Positions 46,001-55,344 of a stretch of 64,000 bases of DNA are shown here, in pieces. The position numbers and the translations under genes are program-made. How positions within the stretch are numbered: the first letter of the stretch is position 1; every line of letters starts with the position of its first letter. This DNA comes from Billgrantia zhangzhouensis (GTDB taxonomy: Bacteria; Pseudomonadota; Gammaproteobacteria; Pseudomonadales; Halomonadaceae): contig NZ_JABFTT010000005.1 in the NCBI RefSeq assembly GCF_021404465.1, forward strand, positions 186,001 to 250,000, given 5' to 3'. Under the pieces are notes generated by a model. It made no database searches, was not told the origin of the DNA, and saw nothing but the letters and a program-made list of their open reading frames with translations.

Positions 46001-47094
46001 GCGAACACACGATTCTGCTCGGCGTTGGAGAGCCGCGCATAGAGCGGCAGGATCTCGGTGCCCTTGAGATCGGCGCGGCGTAAGGTATCGGCGGTTTCGC
46101 GAATCTCGCGTTCGCCGGGCAAGAACACCAGGATGTCACGGGGCCCGTGAAACCAGCGCCTGTCGCGCTCGACCTGCTCGATCTCCTCCACCGCGTGGAG
46201 AATGCCCTCCTGCAGAGTGCGGTCGGCTTCGTCCTCGGCCTCGCGCACCAGTGGCCGATAGCGCACCTCCACCGGGTAGGTACGTCCCGAGACTTCCACC
46301 ACCGGGGCCGGCCACGGCTCGCCATCGCCCCCGGGCAGGGCGAAGTGCTCGGCGAAGCGTGCCACGTCGATGGTGGCCGAGGTGATGATGACCTTGAGGT
46401 CAGGCCGGCGCGGCAGCAGCCGCTTGAGGTAGCCAAGCAGGAAGTCGATATTGAGGCTGCGCTCGTGGGCCTCATCGATGATGATCGCCTCGTAGCGGGT
46501 CAGGTCCGGGTCATGCCGGGTCTCGGCCAGCAGGATGCCGTCGGTCATCAACTTGACCAGAGTGGCGTCACCGCTCTGGTCGGTGAAACGCACCTGGTAG
46601 CCCACCTGCTCCCCCAGGGGCACCTCGAGTTCCTCGGCCAGGCGCGCCGCCACCGAGCGTGCGGCCAGGCGCCGAGGCTGGGTGTGTCCGATCAAGCCGC
46701 GCCGCCCCAGGCCCAGCTCCAGGCACAGCTTGGGTAGTTGGGTGGTCTTGCCGGAGCCGGTCTCGCCAGCCACCACTACCACCTGGTGATCGCGCAGGGC
46801 AGCGAGGATCTCGTCGCGGCGCTCGGCTACCGGCAGTTCGGGCGGGTAGTGCAAAGTGACCGGCTGGGCCGCTCGACTTGTCGCAAGCTCATGGGAGCGC
46901 GCTACGCTGCGTGCCACCTCGGCCAGGCCACGGTCGACCGGCTTGCCTTCCCGCAGACGCCGCGCCAGACCGCTCAGCCTGCGCGCCAACGCCCCACGGT
47001 CACGCAGCATGACCTCGTCCAGGGTGCGCTCCAGGCGCTCCAGCTCGGCTCTGTCAGCGGTATTGGCGGAACCAGTACGGGTTGCGGTACTCAC
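43051..47094 (-). CDS. hrpA: ATP-dependent RNA helicase HrpA
   Basis: DEAH-box helicase of 1347 residues, full length. Motif I AGETGSGKTTQLPK, motif II IIDEAHERSLNIDF, motif III ITSATIDVARF, motif VI QRKGRCGRVAEG, then the HA2/OB-fold region and the long DUF3418 C-terminus. In E. coli HrpA processes fimbrial mRNA and rescues stalled ribosomes. The start is GTG at 47094 with AGGAGAG at correct spacing; an ATG at 47151 has no ribosome site and lies within the hairpin region. A 16-bp hairpin (47116-47149) sits 22 nt before the start. Confidence 0.95.
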   Translation of the reverse strand: MSTATRTGSANTADRAELERLERTLDEVMLRDRGALARRLSGLARRLREGKPVDRGLAEVARSVARSHELATSRAAQPVTLHYPPELPVAERRDEILAALRDHQVVVVAGETGSGKTTQLPKLCLELGLGRRGLIGHTQPRRLAARSVAARLAEELEVPLGEQVGYQVRFTDQSGDATLVKLMTDGILLAETRHDPDLTRYEAIIIDEAHERSLNIDFLLGYLKRLLPRRPDLKVIITSATIDVARFAEHFALPGGDGEPWPAPVVEVSGRTYPVEVRYRPLVREAEDEADRTLQEGILHAVEEIEQVERDRRWFHGPRDILVFLPGEREIRETADTLRRADLKGTEILPLYARLSNAEQNRVFAPHAGRRIVLATNVAETSLTVPGIRYVIDPGLVRISRYSYRSKIQRLPVEPVSQASADQRKGRCGRVAEGVCIRLYDEEDFLSRPEFTDPEIRRTNLASVILSMLSLLSLKPDDIEQFPFVDPPDPRFIKDGFRLLFELGAVDEGNRLTDVGRKLARLPIDPRLARMVLAGDEQGGLREVLIVVSALAVQDPRDRPAEKREAADQAHRRWQDPDSDFVALLNLWQGFEAAREELSGNRLRRWCKEHYLNYLRLREWHDTFRQLRQLLREMEIEVPPPAPLPEPGQDGEGHDQARRQARRQSAVQLHKALLPGLLSHLGMLTENREYLGARNRKFVIHPGSGLAKKSPKWLMAFELVETTRLFARTVAKIEPQWIESVAGHLVKRSYSEPHWEMKRAQVVAKEQVTLFGLPIVAGRSVHYGPIAPREARELFIRRALVEGEFRTKGEFFDYNRALVAEVEDLEDRARRRDILVDEETLFAFYDERIPGDIVNGKGFEAWRRKAEAQDPNVLKFDRAVLLAREAKEVTQAQYPDELMLGGVSYPLEYRFEPDAPDDGVTLTVPAAMLPQLPSARLEWLVPGLLREKCIALLKSLPKSIRRQVVPIPDWVDAALETLTPDDVPLTEALGEFLRRRTGVRLHPDDWRTDQLEPHLIMNVRVVDHEGRLLGQGRNVRELERRFEAAAGEGARALAAEVSEAPEVDGLPEAPLPESRVTTQAGIRVEAYPALVPEGDAFRVELFDHPGKAEQAHRRGVVRLAMARLPDQVRTIQRLKGLETCALLFAKVGSKRELIDDVVEAVFARTVAQAPLPRSAAELETRLEATRAELVPAAEALAATLKRALEGHLVVTKALKGNLNLALALVYSDLKAQMQRLVHPGFVSEAGAWLEEYPRYMEAARIRLEKAPRERMRDQMHMQDVQDFEARLAARRESQRRGGHEDPELVEFGWWLEELRVSLFAQQLGTRMPVSVKRLERRWAELVGHGQG

Positions 47095-47115
47095 GACTCT
47101 CCTCTTGCCAAGAAA

Positions 47116-47149
47116 GACCTGCCCGCTCCGGGACCGGAGCGGGCAGGTC
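47116..47149 (-). terminator. 16-bp hairpin between fadD and hrpA
   Basis: GACCTGCCCGCTCCGG and CCGGAGCGGGCAGGTC are perfect complements with two bases between. On the minus strand it is followed by TTTCTT, as in an intrinsic terminator for fadD. It is so close to the hrpA ribosome site that hrpA must either start transcription within about 20 bp or carry the hairpin in its leader. Confidence 0.75.
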
Positions 47150-47227
47150 ATTGTAACGCCACGGGCTGAAGGTCGGCCAATCTCAGGCGGATTCCGATCT
47201 CGAGCGGCTCCCAGCCATTACTGGGCG

Positions 47228-48895
<1,668 letters not shown>

Positions 48896-48973
48896 TGGCG
48901 CTATCTCCACAGCAGCGTCGATACGGTCGGCCACTCCTGACCTCGACGATTCTTGTTGTGACAAAAGGCCTAC

Positions 48974-49025
48974 GATATACCAGGCATCACGCAGCTGTAA
49001 AACAAACGATTGAAACAGTCGTTCA
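48974..49025 (-). promoter_or_regulatory. Predicted fadD promoter with imperfect fatty-acid-regulator-like dyad
   Basis: On the minus strand -35 TTTACA (48996-49001) and -10 TATATC (48974-48979) are 16 bp apart, about 80 bp before the fadD start. Directly upstream, CAAAC (49004-49008) and GAAAC-AGTC-GTTCA (49012-49025) are degenerate relatives of the PsrA core. The remaining non-coding stretch to 49114 holds a weak stem-loop CTGGGC/GCCCAG (49069-49086) that may end the amidotransferase gene's neighbour. Confidence 0.4.
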
Positions 49026-49114
49026 CTCTCTGTCCGATGCCTGACAGTCGAGAATATTAGCCATAAAGCTGGGCAATGAAGCCCAGAAAGGCAAGTCGTG
49101 CGGCATAAGAAACC

Positions 49115-49945
49115 TCATGCCGAGCTGCAATGCGAGTCGGTATGAAAACGAGACACGATACGGCCATGGCGCCACACCAACAGCTCGCCGGGCTGCATGC
49201 GAACCCAGGCTTCGTTGCAGGTCAACGGCTCGGTAGTGATTACCGAAACGATGTCGTCAGGGGTCGTGTGTTCGGCAAAATTGACCGTCAGCTCGGCATC
49301 GGAGAGTTCCGCGCTGCCGAACGGTGCCCGACGGGTGATGTGGGCCAGCTTGGTGGAGCAATAGGTATAGAGGAACTCGCCATCGGCCAGGAGCAGGTTA
49401 AAGACGCCCTTGGCGCGTAGCGTTTCGCACAACTCATGCAGCAGTTGCCAGAGCGCCTGGTGCCGCTCGACCAGCGCCGTATTGCAGGGGTCGAGTACCG
49501 GCGCCTCGGGGTAGTGCTCGCGCAGGGTGGCCAGCAGCCAGCAGAAGGCATGTTCGCTGTCGGTATCGCCGATCGGCCGGTAGAAGCGCAGCGGCAATGT
49601 CTGCCACTCCTGCAACTGCCCATTATGGGCATAGCACCAGGTTCGCCCCCACATCTCACGCGTGAAGGGATGAGTGTTGGCCAGCCGCACTTCGCCTACG
49701 TTGGCCTGCCGGATATGGCTGATGACGATATGCGACTTGATCGGATAATCGGAGATCAACCGCGCAATGGGCGAGCGCACCGAGGGGTGAGGATCGCGAA
49801 AGTCACGGTAGCCGCCCGCCTCGTAGAAGGCGATGCCCCAGCCATCGCGGTGGGGTCCGGTACCACCACCGCGATGCAGGAAGCCGGTAAAGCTAAAGCA
49901 GATATCGGTGGGCACGTTGGCGCTCATGCCCAACAGCTCACACAT
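49115..49945 (-). CDS. Class II glutamine amidotransferase (YafJ-like)
   Basis: A 276-residue Ntn-type glutaminase domain with Cys2 as nucleophile after removal of Met (MCELLGMSANVPTD). HRDGWGIAFYEAGGY, ISHIRQANVGEVRLANTHPF and the HNGQLQ motif are diagnostic for the YafJ/DUF4261-like group. There is no synthase domain, so the ammonia acceptor is unknown. It overlaps the VWA gene by 8 nt and is the last gene of the three-gene cluster. Confidence 0.88.
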   Translation of the reverse strand: MCELLGMSANVPTDICFSFTGFLHRGGGTGPHRDGWGIAFYEAGGYRDFRDPHPSVRSPIARLISDYPIKSHIVISHIRQANVGEVRLANTHPFTREMWGRTWCYAHNGQLQEWQTLPLRFYRPIGDTDSEHAFCWLLATLREHYPEAPVLDPCNTALVERHQALWQLLHELCETLRAKGVFNLLLADGEFLYTYCSTKLAHITRRAPFGSAELSDAELTVNFAEHTTPDDIVSVITTEPLTCNEAWVRMQPGELLVWRHGRIVSRFHTDSHCSSA

Positions 49946-51791
49946 GGGGCTCCTCCCGGACTCCGCCGCGCCGACGCCTCAGCGCGATTCGCCATAGCGC
50001 CAACAGCACCAGCCCCACTGCCAGAATGCCGGCAGCCAGCAGCAGCCAGCTCTGGCGCGGATCGCGCGCAGCGTCCTCAAGGGGCTTGGCCAGCATGGGG
50101 CGCCATTCCCGCCAGCGCTCCTGCGCCGCTCCAGGCAGTTCCTGCACGCGTCTCACGATACGCTCGACCGGCTCCGGCAATGGCGTCCGCTGGGTCGCAC
50201 GTGGCTCACGCACCGGCGCCAGTTCCTCGTGGAAGCGCACCACGTCCAGGGCTGGGCTGGCATCCACCTGATCGATCGCAGTGGCCACCGACGGGAATAG
50301 CAGCAGTCGCGGCAGGATCAGCTCGCGGGTCTCTCCTTCCAGAGTCACTTCGGCACGCAGGATCAACGGCACGCTGAGCGCCGTGTCCAGCTCGGGCAAG
50401 GCCATGCTCCAGCGCCGCTCCGCCACTGCCTCGGCTTCGAGATGAGCCCCCTGCAACTGGCCATGGAGGCGGGTATTGTCACGGTCGAGCAACGGATGTT
50501 CGGCGCTCAGCAGTACTTGCTGATTGGCTTCGTCATGGCGTGCACTTACCGCCGGCAGCACGTTGACGGGCTGAACCCGCTGGCGCCGGAATCCCTGCCC
50601 TTCGGCGCGTACGACGAACTGGGCGGTGCCGCCCAGAGCCGGCGCCGGCAGCCGGCCGACGAAGCGCTCCTCCTGCTGTCGGAGCACCACGGCCGACTGG
50701 ACCGAACCCGATTCGTCATGCAACTCCGCCGTCAGCCGCAGATGCGCAGGCAGGGCCTCTGTTCCCACCGGCTCTCCCTCACGGGCGAGCCAGGCCTCTA
50801 CCGGCACATCGAACCCTAGGTAGAACGCATCCGGTACCCCCGCTAACTGTAAGCTGAGCGGGGATTCAACAGTGATCCGGCTATCCTGTCCCGGCGCACC
50901 TTCCACCCGCCATTGACCCGGCTGTGGGTTGGGCACATGTACGAGGTCGTAACGGGACTCGCTACGCCACTCGGCACCTTCGGGGGGTGCCTCGGCGGAA
51001 TAGCGGCTGCCATCCGGCGCCACCAGCTCGGGGGCCTCCTCGCCACGGAACAGCAGCGCCGTGAAGCCACGCAGGCCCGGTTCGATGACAAAGCGTTGGT
51101 CGGTGATGGGAGCCCGGTCGGTGGGGAAGATGCGATCGACGATAGCGAGAAAGGCACCCAGTAGCGCTTCGGGATCCGCCACCTTGGACGAAAGCCCCCC
51201 AGTCAATTGCGAAAGGCGCTCCACCAGTTCCAGGTCAGCTTCGTCAGAGAAGGCAATGGCATGCACTACCACTCCCTCCTCGGCCAGCCAGGGGCCATGC
51301 TCTTCGAGCAGCGCTGCGCGCGATGCCTGATCGATGTTCGGCTTGCGACCGCGCCAGGCGGGCAGGTCGATCTTGCCATCGGTGAACAACAGCAGATGTC
51401 GCTGGCGTTCGACCGGTTCGGCCACGGCAGCCTCGTAGAGAGCGGACTCAATGTCGGTGTACTGTTGATAGTCGACCAGTCGCGGAGTCAGCGCCCGGGC
51501 ACGATCTCGCCACTCCATGTTGACCGGCCCCAGCGGCAGCGGGTTGGCCACCCGCTCGCCAAAAGTCCACACGCCGGCCCTGGCCCCGCTGGGCATCAGT
51601 GCCACCAACAGCTCGAGCGCCTCAGCGGCGAGCTGATCGGGATCGTTGTGACGCATGCTGCCGGAAACGTCGACGATAACCCGCACCTCTGGCGTCGCTT
51701 CGATCGGCGCCGCCATCAAATGACTCGAGACGATCAGGCTACCGGCCAGCCCAGCCAGCCAGTGCCATACCTTGTTCCACTCCCTCCCCAT
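49938..51791 (-). CDS. VWA-domain periplasmic/membrane protein
   Basis: 617 residues. An N-terminal signal (WLAGLAGSLIVSSHLMAA) precedes a von Willebrand A domain with a complete MIDAS: DVSGSM (about residue 41), the Thr in YQQYTDIESAL and the Asp in LLFTDGKIDLP. The middle contains beta-sandwich-like repeats (FVIEPGLRGFTALLFRGEE, VPNPQPGQWRVEG) and resembles the TIGR03503 group. One C-terminal helix (WLLLAAGILAVGLVLLALW) is followed by a basic tail. It is likely anchored in the inner membrane with the VWA domain outside. Function unknown. It is 9 bp from the upstream membrane gene. Confidence 0.8.
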   Translation of the reverse strand: MGREWNKVWHWLAGLAGSLIVSSHLMAAPIEATPEVRVIVDVSGSMRHNDPDQLAAEALELLVALMPSGARAGVWTFGERVANPLPLGPVNMEWRDRARALTPRLVDYQQYTDIESALYEAAVAEPVERQRHLLLFTDGKIDLPAWRGRKPNIDQASRAALLEEHGPWLAEEGVVVHAIAFSDEADLELVERLSQLTGGLSSKVADPEALLGAFLAIVDRIFPTDRAPITDQRFVIEPGLRGFTALLFRGEEAPELVAPDGSRYSAEAPPEGAEWRSESRYDLVHVPNPQPGQWRVEGAPGQDSRITVESPLSLQLAGVPDAFYLGFDVPVEAWLAREGEPVGTEALPAHLRLTAELHDESGSVQSAVVLRQQEERFVGRLPAPALGGTAQFVVRAEGQGFRRQRVQPVNVLPAVSARHDEANQQVLLSAEHPLLDRDNTRLHGQLQGAHLEAEAVAERRWSMALPELDTALSVPLILRAEVTLEGETRELILPRLLLFPSVATAIDQVDASPALDVVRFHEELAPVREPRATQRTPLPEPVERIVRRVQELPGAAQERWREWRPMLAKPLEDAARDPRQSWLLLAAGILAVGLVLLALWRIALRRRRGGVREEPHV

Positions 51792-51800
51792 CGGGGCTCC

Positions 51801-52292
51801 CTAGCCGATCTTCGGCTCCCGGCGCTTGCTCGGCGACGGCGGCTGCCTGCTACCGTGGCGTTGGCGCCTGCTGTTATCGTTCTGCTTCTGGTTGTCCTGG
51901 TTTTGCTTGCCTTGCGGCTTCCTCTGCCCGGTCGTAGTGGACGTGGCGCTTCCCTGGAACCACCACGCCTGCAAGATGCCTATGGCGACCCCGAGCATGG
52001 CGCCCGCCGCCACCAGCAGTCCCGATGAAACCAGCCCCGAAGCATTGCGCTCGAGGAACGCAACGGCCGCCACCACCACCGCCGGCGCCATGCCAGTGTA
52101 GAATTCCCCCTCTTCCACCAGCGGCAGACGAAAGCGAGTCGGCATCCACAGGATGCCTGCTACCGCCCAGGTGATCGGCAAGCGAAACATGCGCGGCAGG
52201 AAGGCCAAGCCCAGGTAGCCGGTCACCAGCACGACCAGCGACAAACCTAGATAGGTCAGCCATAGTAGGGACATCGAATCGGATGTCAGCAT
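51801..52292 (-). CDS. Hypothetical membrane protein with basic, Gln-rich tail
   Basis: A 163-residue protein that I do not recognise. It has three to four hydrophobic segments (LTYLGLSLVVLVTGYLGLAF, ITWAVAGILWMP, GMAPAVVVAAVAFL, LLVAAGAMLGVAIGILQAWW) and a disordered cytoplasmic-type tail rich in Gln, Asn, Lys and Arg (about 118-163). GAGG precedes the ATG at 52292. It opens a tight cluster with the VWA and amidotransferase genes, which suggests a shared envelope role. Confidence 0.7.
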   Translation of the reverse strand: MLTSDSMSLLWLTYLGLSLVVLVTGYLGLAFLPRMFRLPITWAVAGILWMPTRFRLPLVEEGEFYTGMAPAVVVAAVAFLERNASGLVSSGLLVAAGAMLGVAIGILQAWWFQGSATSTTTGQRKPQGKQNQDNQKQNDNSRRQRHGSRQPPSPSKRREPKIG

Positions 52293-52375
52293 CGATACCT
52301 CATTCTCGCATTACGGCCCGCAATGACGGATCGTACAGTATGGAAAGTCACCTTGAGTATGGTACACGCGCCCCA

Positions 52376-54466
52376 ATGAAAGCACAGCCGCCACATCACT
52401 CCTCTCCCACTGCGTCCCACTCCGAGCCCTCGCCTTCGCCGGTCGAACGGTTCCGTCGCGCCGACGACCCCGAGTGGCACTGGCTGGAAGATCGCGATGA
52501 CGCTCAGGTCCAGGCCTTTCTCGAGGCGGCCAACGACGAGTCCCAACTCTGGATGCGGCCTCTCGAGAGCCTGGTCGAGCGGCTCTATCATGGCCACCTC
52601 GCGCGGCGCGAGCTGGCAGTCCACGGGCTGCGTACCGCGCTCGATCGCTTCACCTACTGGAGCGAAACCGCAGCCGACGCCGACTATCCGGTGTGGTGGC
52701 GTCACCCCAATGGCAGCACGGAGGAAACGAGCGTCTTCCTCGATCTTCAGGCACGCGCGGCGGCGGAGCACTACCTCGAGCTGGGTGACATGGCGCTATC
52801 GCCGGACGAGCGTTGGCTGGCCTGGACCGAAGATACCAGTGGGAACGAGCGTTTTGCACTCTATCTCAAGTCGCTGCCGGACGGTGAGCCACGCCGGCTG
52901 CTCGATGAGATCGGCCCGGAACTGACCTGGGCGGAAGACAACACGACGCTGTTGTTCACCCGATACGATGCCACCCAGCGCCCCGACAGCATCTGGCGCC
53001 TGTCGCTCGACGACGGCCAGGCTGGCGAATCCGTGCTGGTGCTGAGCGAGGACGACCCCGAGTTCTGGCTGGGCCTGGGCAAGACCCGCTCGCGCCAGTG
53101 GCTGGTACTGGAGAGTGCTTCGAAGGATACCAGTGAGTGTTACCTGCTGCCGGCGATGGCGCCGGAACAGCCACCGCGCTGCTTTCGCCCCAGGGAAAAG
53201 GGCATGGAATACGGCCTGGAGCATCGTCCCGGCCACTACTATGTCTTGCACAACCACGGCGCACCGCACTTTTGTCTGGACGTGGTCGACGAAGATGATC
53301 TCAATGCCCCATGGGAGCCATTGATCGCGCATCGTGACGACACCACACTCGAGGACGTCGAGGCCTTCGACTGGGGGCTGGCCATTACCGAGCGTGATCA
53401 TCACGAGGCCCAGGTGCGGATACGCATCGTCGAGCTCGACGATCGCCATGGCACCAGCCGCGACGAGCGACTGCCATTGCCGGAGTCGCCCTGCAGCGTC
53501 ATGCTCGGCGACGTGCCCCATTTCCACAGTCGCCGCCTGCGTCTGCGCGAGGAGTCCTTCGTGATGCCGGCCCGCTGGCTCGAGCACGATCTCAATAACG
53601 GCGAACGCCAGGTGCTGAAGTCGCAGCCGATCCACGGCAACTTGCAGCCGGAGCATCTGTGCTGCGAACGACTCTGGGCGCGCGCCCACGATGGTGAACG
53701 AATCCCGGTTTCGGTGGTAATGCGTGCCGACCTGGCCGGCCATCCATTGCCCACCCTGCTCTATGGTTACGGCGCCTATGGGGAGGTACTGGACCCGTGG
53801 TTCTCGGTCGCCAGGCTCGAGCTGCTCGCACGCGGCGTCGCCTTCGCCGTCGCCCATGTACGCGGCGGGGGCGATCGGGGCGAGCCGTGGTACCTGGCCG
53901 GCAAGCTCGAACACAAGGAAAACAGCTTTCGCGACTTTCTCGCCGCGCGCAATACGCTCGTCGAGCAGGGTTTCAGCGATGGAGAGCGCATCGCCGCCTA
54001 TGGCGCCAGCGCGGGTGGACTACTGGTTGGCGCCAGCCTCAACCTGGCGCCGAAAGCCTTCTGTGCCGCCGTGCTCGACGTGCCTTTCGTCGACGTACTG
54101 CGCACCATGGAGAATCCCGACCTACCGTTGACCACGGCCGAGTACACAGAGTGGGGCAACCCCGACGAGCCGGACACACGCAAACGCATCCGTGCCTACT
54201 CGCCGCTGGATAACCTGGCCCCCCAGCCTTATCCCACCCTATTTCTCCAGGGCAGCTGGCACGACTCACGGGTTCCCTATTGGGAGCCGGCCAAGCTCTA
54301 TGCGCGGCTGACCGAGATGGGGACTGCGCGCGGCCCGATTCTGCTGCGTACCGACATGGCAGCCGGGCACGGTGGCGCTTCTGGCCGCTTCAAGGCCTGG
54401 TACGACAATGCCCGCCAGGACGCCTTCATCCTGTGGTCGCTAGGACTCGCCGACAAGGAGCCTTGA
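52376..54466 (+). CDS. S9 family oligopeptidase (oligopeptidase B-like)
   Basis: Serine peptidase of 696 residues with an N-terminal beta-propeller and a C-terminal alpha/beta-hydrolase domain. The nucleophile is in YGASAGGLLVG, the Asp in LFLQGSWHDSRVPYWEP and the His in DMAAGHGGASGR; AHVRGGGDRGEPWY is a family motif. It cleaves short peptides, probably after basic residues by homology. The start is uncertain: ATG 52376 gives the usual length, while 52340 and 52283 are in frame. It diverges from the membrane protein/VWA cluster. Confidence 0.9.
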   Translation: MKAQPPHHSSPTASHSEPSPSPVERFRRADDPEWHWLEDRDDAQVQAFLEAANDESQLWMRPLESLVERLYHGHLARRELAVHGLRTALDRFTYWSETAADADYPVWWRHPNGSTEETSVFLDLQARAAAEHYLELGDMALSPDERWLAWTEDTSGNERFALYLKSLPDGEPRRLLDEIGPELTWAEDNTTLLFTRYDATQRPDSIWRLSLDDGQAGESVLVLSEDDPEFWLGLGKTRSRQWLVLESASKDTSECYLLPAMAPEQPPRCFRPREKGMEYGLEHRPGHYYVLHNHGAPHFCLDVVDEDDLNAPWEPLIAHRDDTTLEDVEAFDWGLAITERDHHEAQVRIRIVELDDRHGTSRDERLPLPESPCSVMLGDVPHFHSRRLRLREESFVMPARWLEHDLNNGERQVLKSQPIHGNLQPEHLCCERLWARAHDGERIPVSVVMRADLAGHPLPTLLYGYGAYGEVLDPWFSVARLELLARGVAFAVAHVRGGGDRGEPWYLAGKLEHKENSFRDFLAARNTLVEQGFSDGERIAAYGASAGGLLVGASLNLAPKAFCAAVLDVPFVDVLRTMENPDLPLTTAEYTEWGNPDEPDTRKRIRAYSPLDNLAPQPYPTLFLQGSWHDSRVPYWEPAKLYARLTEMGTARGPILLRTDMAAGHGGASGRFKAWYDNARQDAFILWSLGLADKEP

Positions 54467-54581
54467 ACACGACATGAGGCAGCCAGGGTGAAATCGCGCA
54501 TCAGGCCGCTGATGCAAGAGCGAAAGCCAACGGCTCAAGCCGAGGCTGAGCCGCATCAGGCTCGCTCAAACCTTGGAGGGA

Positions 54582-55031
54582 TCAACCATCAATAGGCAGA
54601 ATGGCAATGATGTAGTCTTCGAGTTCTTCCTCGGGCACGTCCCGCTGGGAGACAGCGAAGCTCCGCACACTGATGCCCTTTCGATGAACGCGCTCGGAGT
54701 CGCCGCAGATCAGCGGATGCCAGCCGGCCAATCGGCGCCCCTCCGCTACGCGGCGATAGGCGCAGGATTTCGGTAGCCAGCGGAACTCCTCGATGCGTTG
54801 CGGGGTGAGCTGGGCGCAGTCGGGCACCCGAGCCTGGCGATTGGGATAGTCGCTGCAGCGGCAGCTACCGATGTCCAACAGCTCGCAGGCCACGCCAAGC
54901 ACGGCGAGATCGCCACTGTCGTCGTCCTGGAACTTGAGCAGACAACACTGGCCGCAGCCGTCGCACAGCGCTTCCCACTCCGCGGTGGTAAGCTCCTCGA
55001 GATCGAAGCGCTCCCAGAAACGTTCACGCAT
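54582..55031 (-). CDS. YcgN-family cysteine-cluster protein (UPF0260)
   Basis: A 149-residue cytoplasmic protein with the zinc/iron-chelating cluster CDGCGQCC near residue 24, further Cys in ACELLDIGSCRCSDYPNR and DCAQLTP, and CAYRRVAEGRRLAGWHPLICG. Family function unknown. It lies 1 nt after ycgL. A 7-bp stem-loop (54498-54515, GCATCAG/CTGATGC) in the gap to the convergent oligopeptidase is a possible terminator. Confidence 0.9.
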   Translation of the reverse strand: MRERFWERFDLEELTTAEWEALCDGCGQCCLLKFQDDDSGDLAVLGVACELLDIGSCRCSDYPNRQARVPDCAQLTPQRIEEFRWLPKSCAYRRVAEGRRLAGWHPLICGDSERVHRKGISVRSFAVSQRDVPEEELEDYIIAILPIDG

Positions 55032-55032
55032 A

Positions 55033-55344
55033 TCAGTAACGCGATTCCGTAGGCGTCCGGTAAAGGTCGAGCAAATACTCCTCTTTGACCGGAGGCAACT
55101 GGAGATAGAATCCCTTCTCGCGGATGGCGGTCAATACGTCGCTCGCCTTGGCCCGGGCCAGTGTTTTTTCCGGCGAGAGGATCAGGGTCATGACCGAAAC
55201 CGGCTTGCCAAAACGCTCGAGCAGCACCGCAGGCACCTCGACAAGTCCTTGGCGCTTGTCCACGTAGAGGTACATCTCCTCCTTGCGCGAGCTCCTGAAT
55301 ATCTCACACAGCATCTTGTCACCTTGCATTCGATCGTCCGTCAC
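55033..55344 (-). CDS. YcgL-domain protein
   Basis: A 103-residue protein of the YcgL family: MLCEIFRSSRKEEMYLYVDK and YLQLPPVKEEYLLDLYR are diagnostic. The GTG at 55344 overlaps the rnd stop as GTGA and has a strong GAGGAGG site; in-frame ATGs at 55329 and 55317 are alternatives. In E. coli ycgL and ycgN are also close neighbours. Function unclear, proposed RNA-related. Confidence 0.85.
   Translation of the reverse strand: MTDDRMQGDKMLCEIFRSSRKEEMYLYVDKRQGLVEVPAVLLERFGKPVSVMTLILSPEKTLARAKASDVLTAIREKGFYLQLPPVKEEYLLDLYRTPTESRY

Noticed and set aside
49004..49025. PsrA box upstream of fadD
   Set aside because: The right half GTTCA matches GTTTG poorly; kept only as a remark in the promoter entry.
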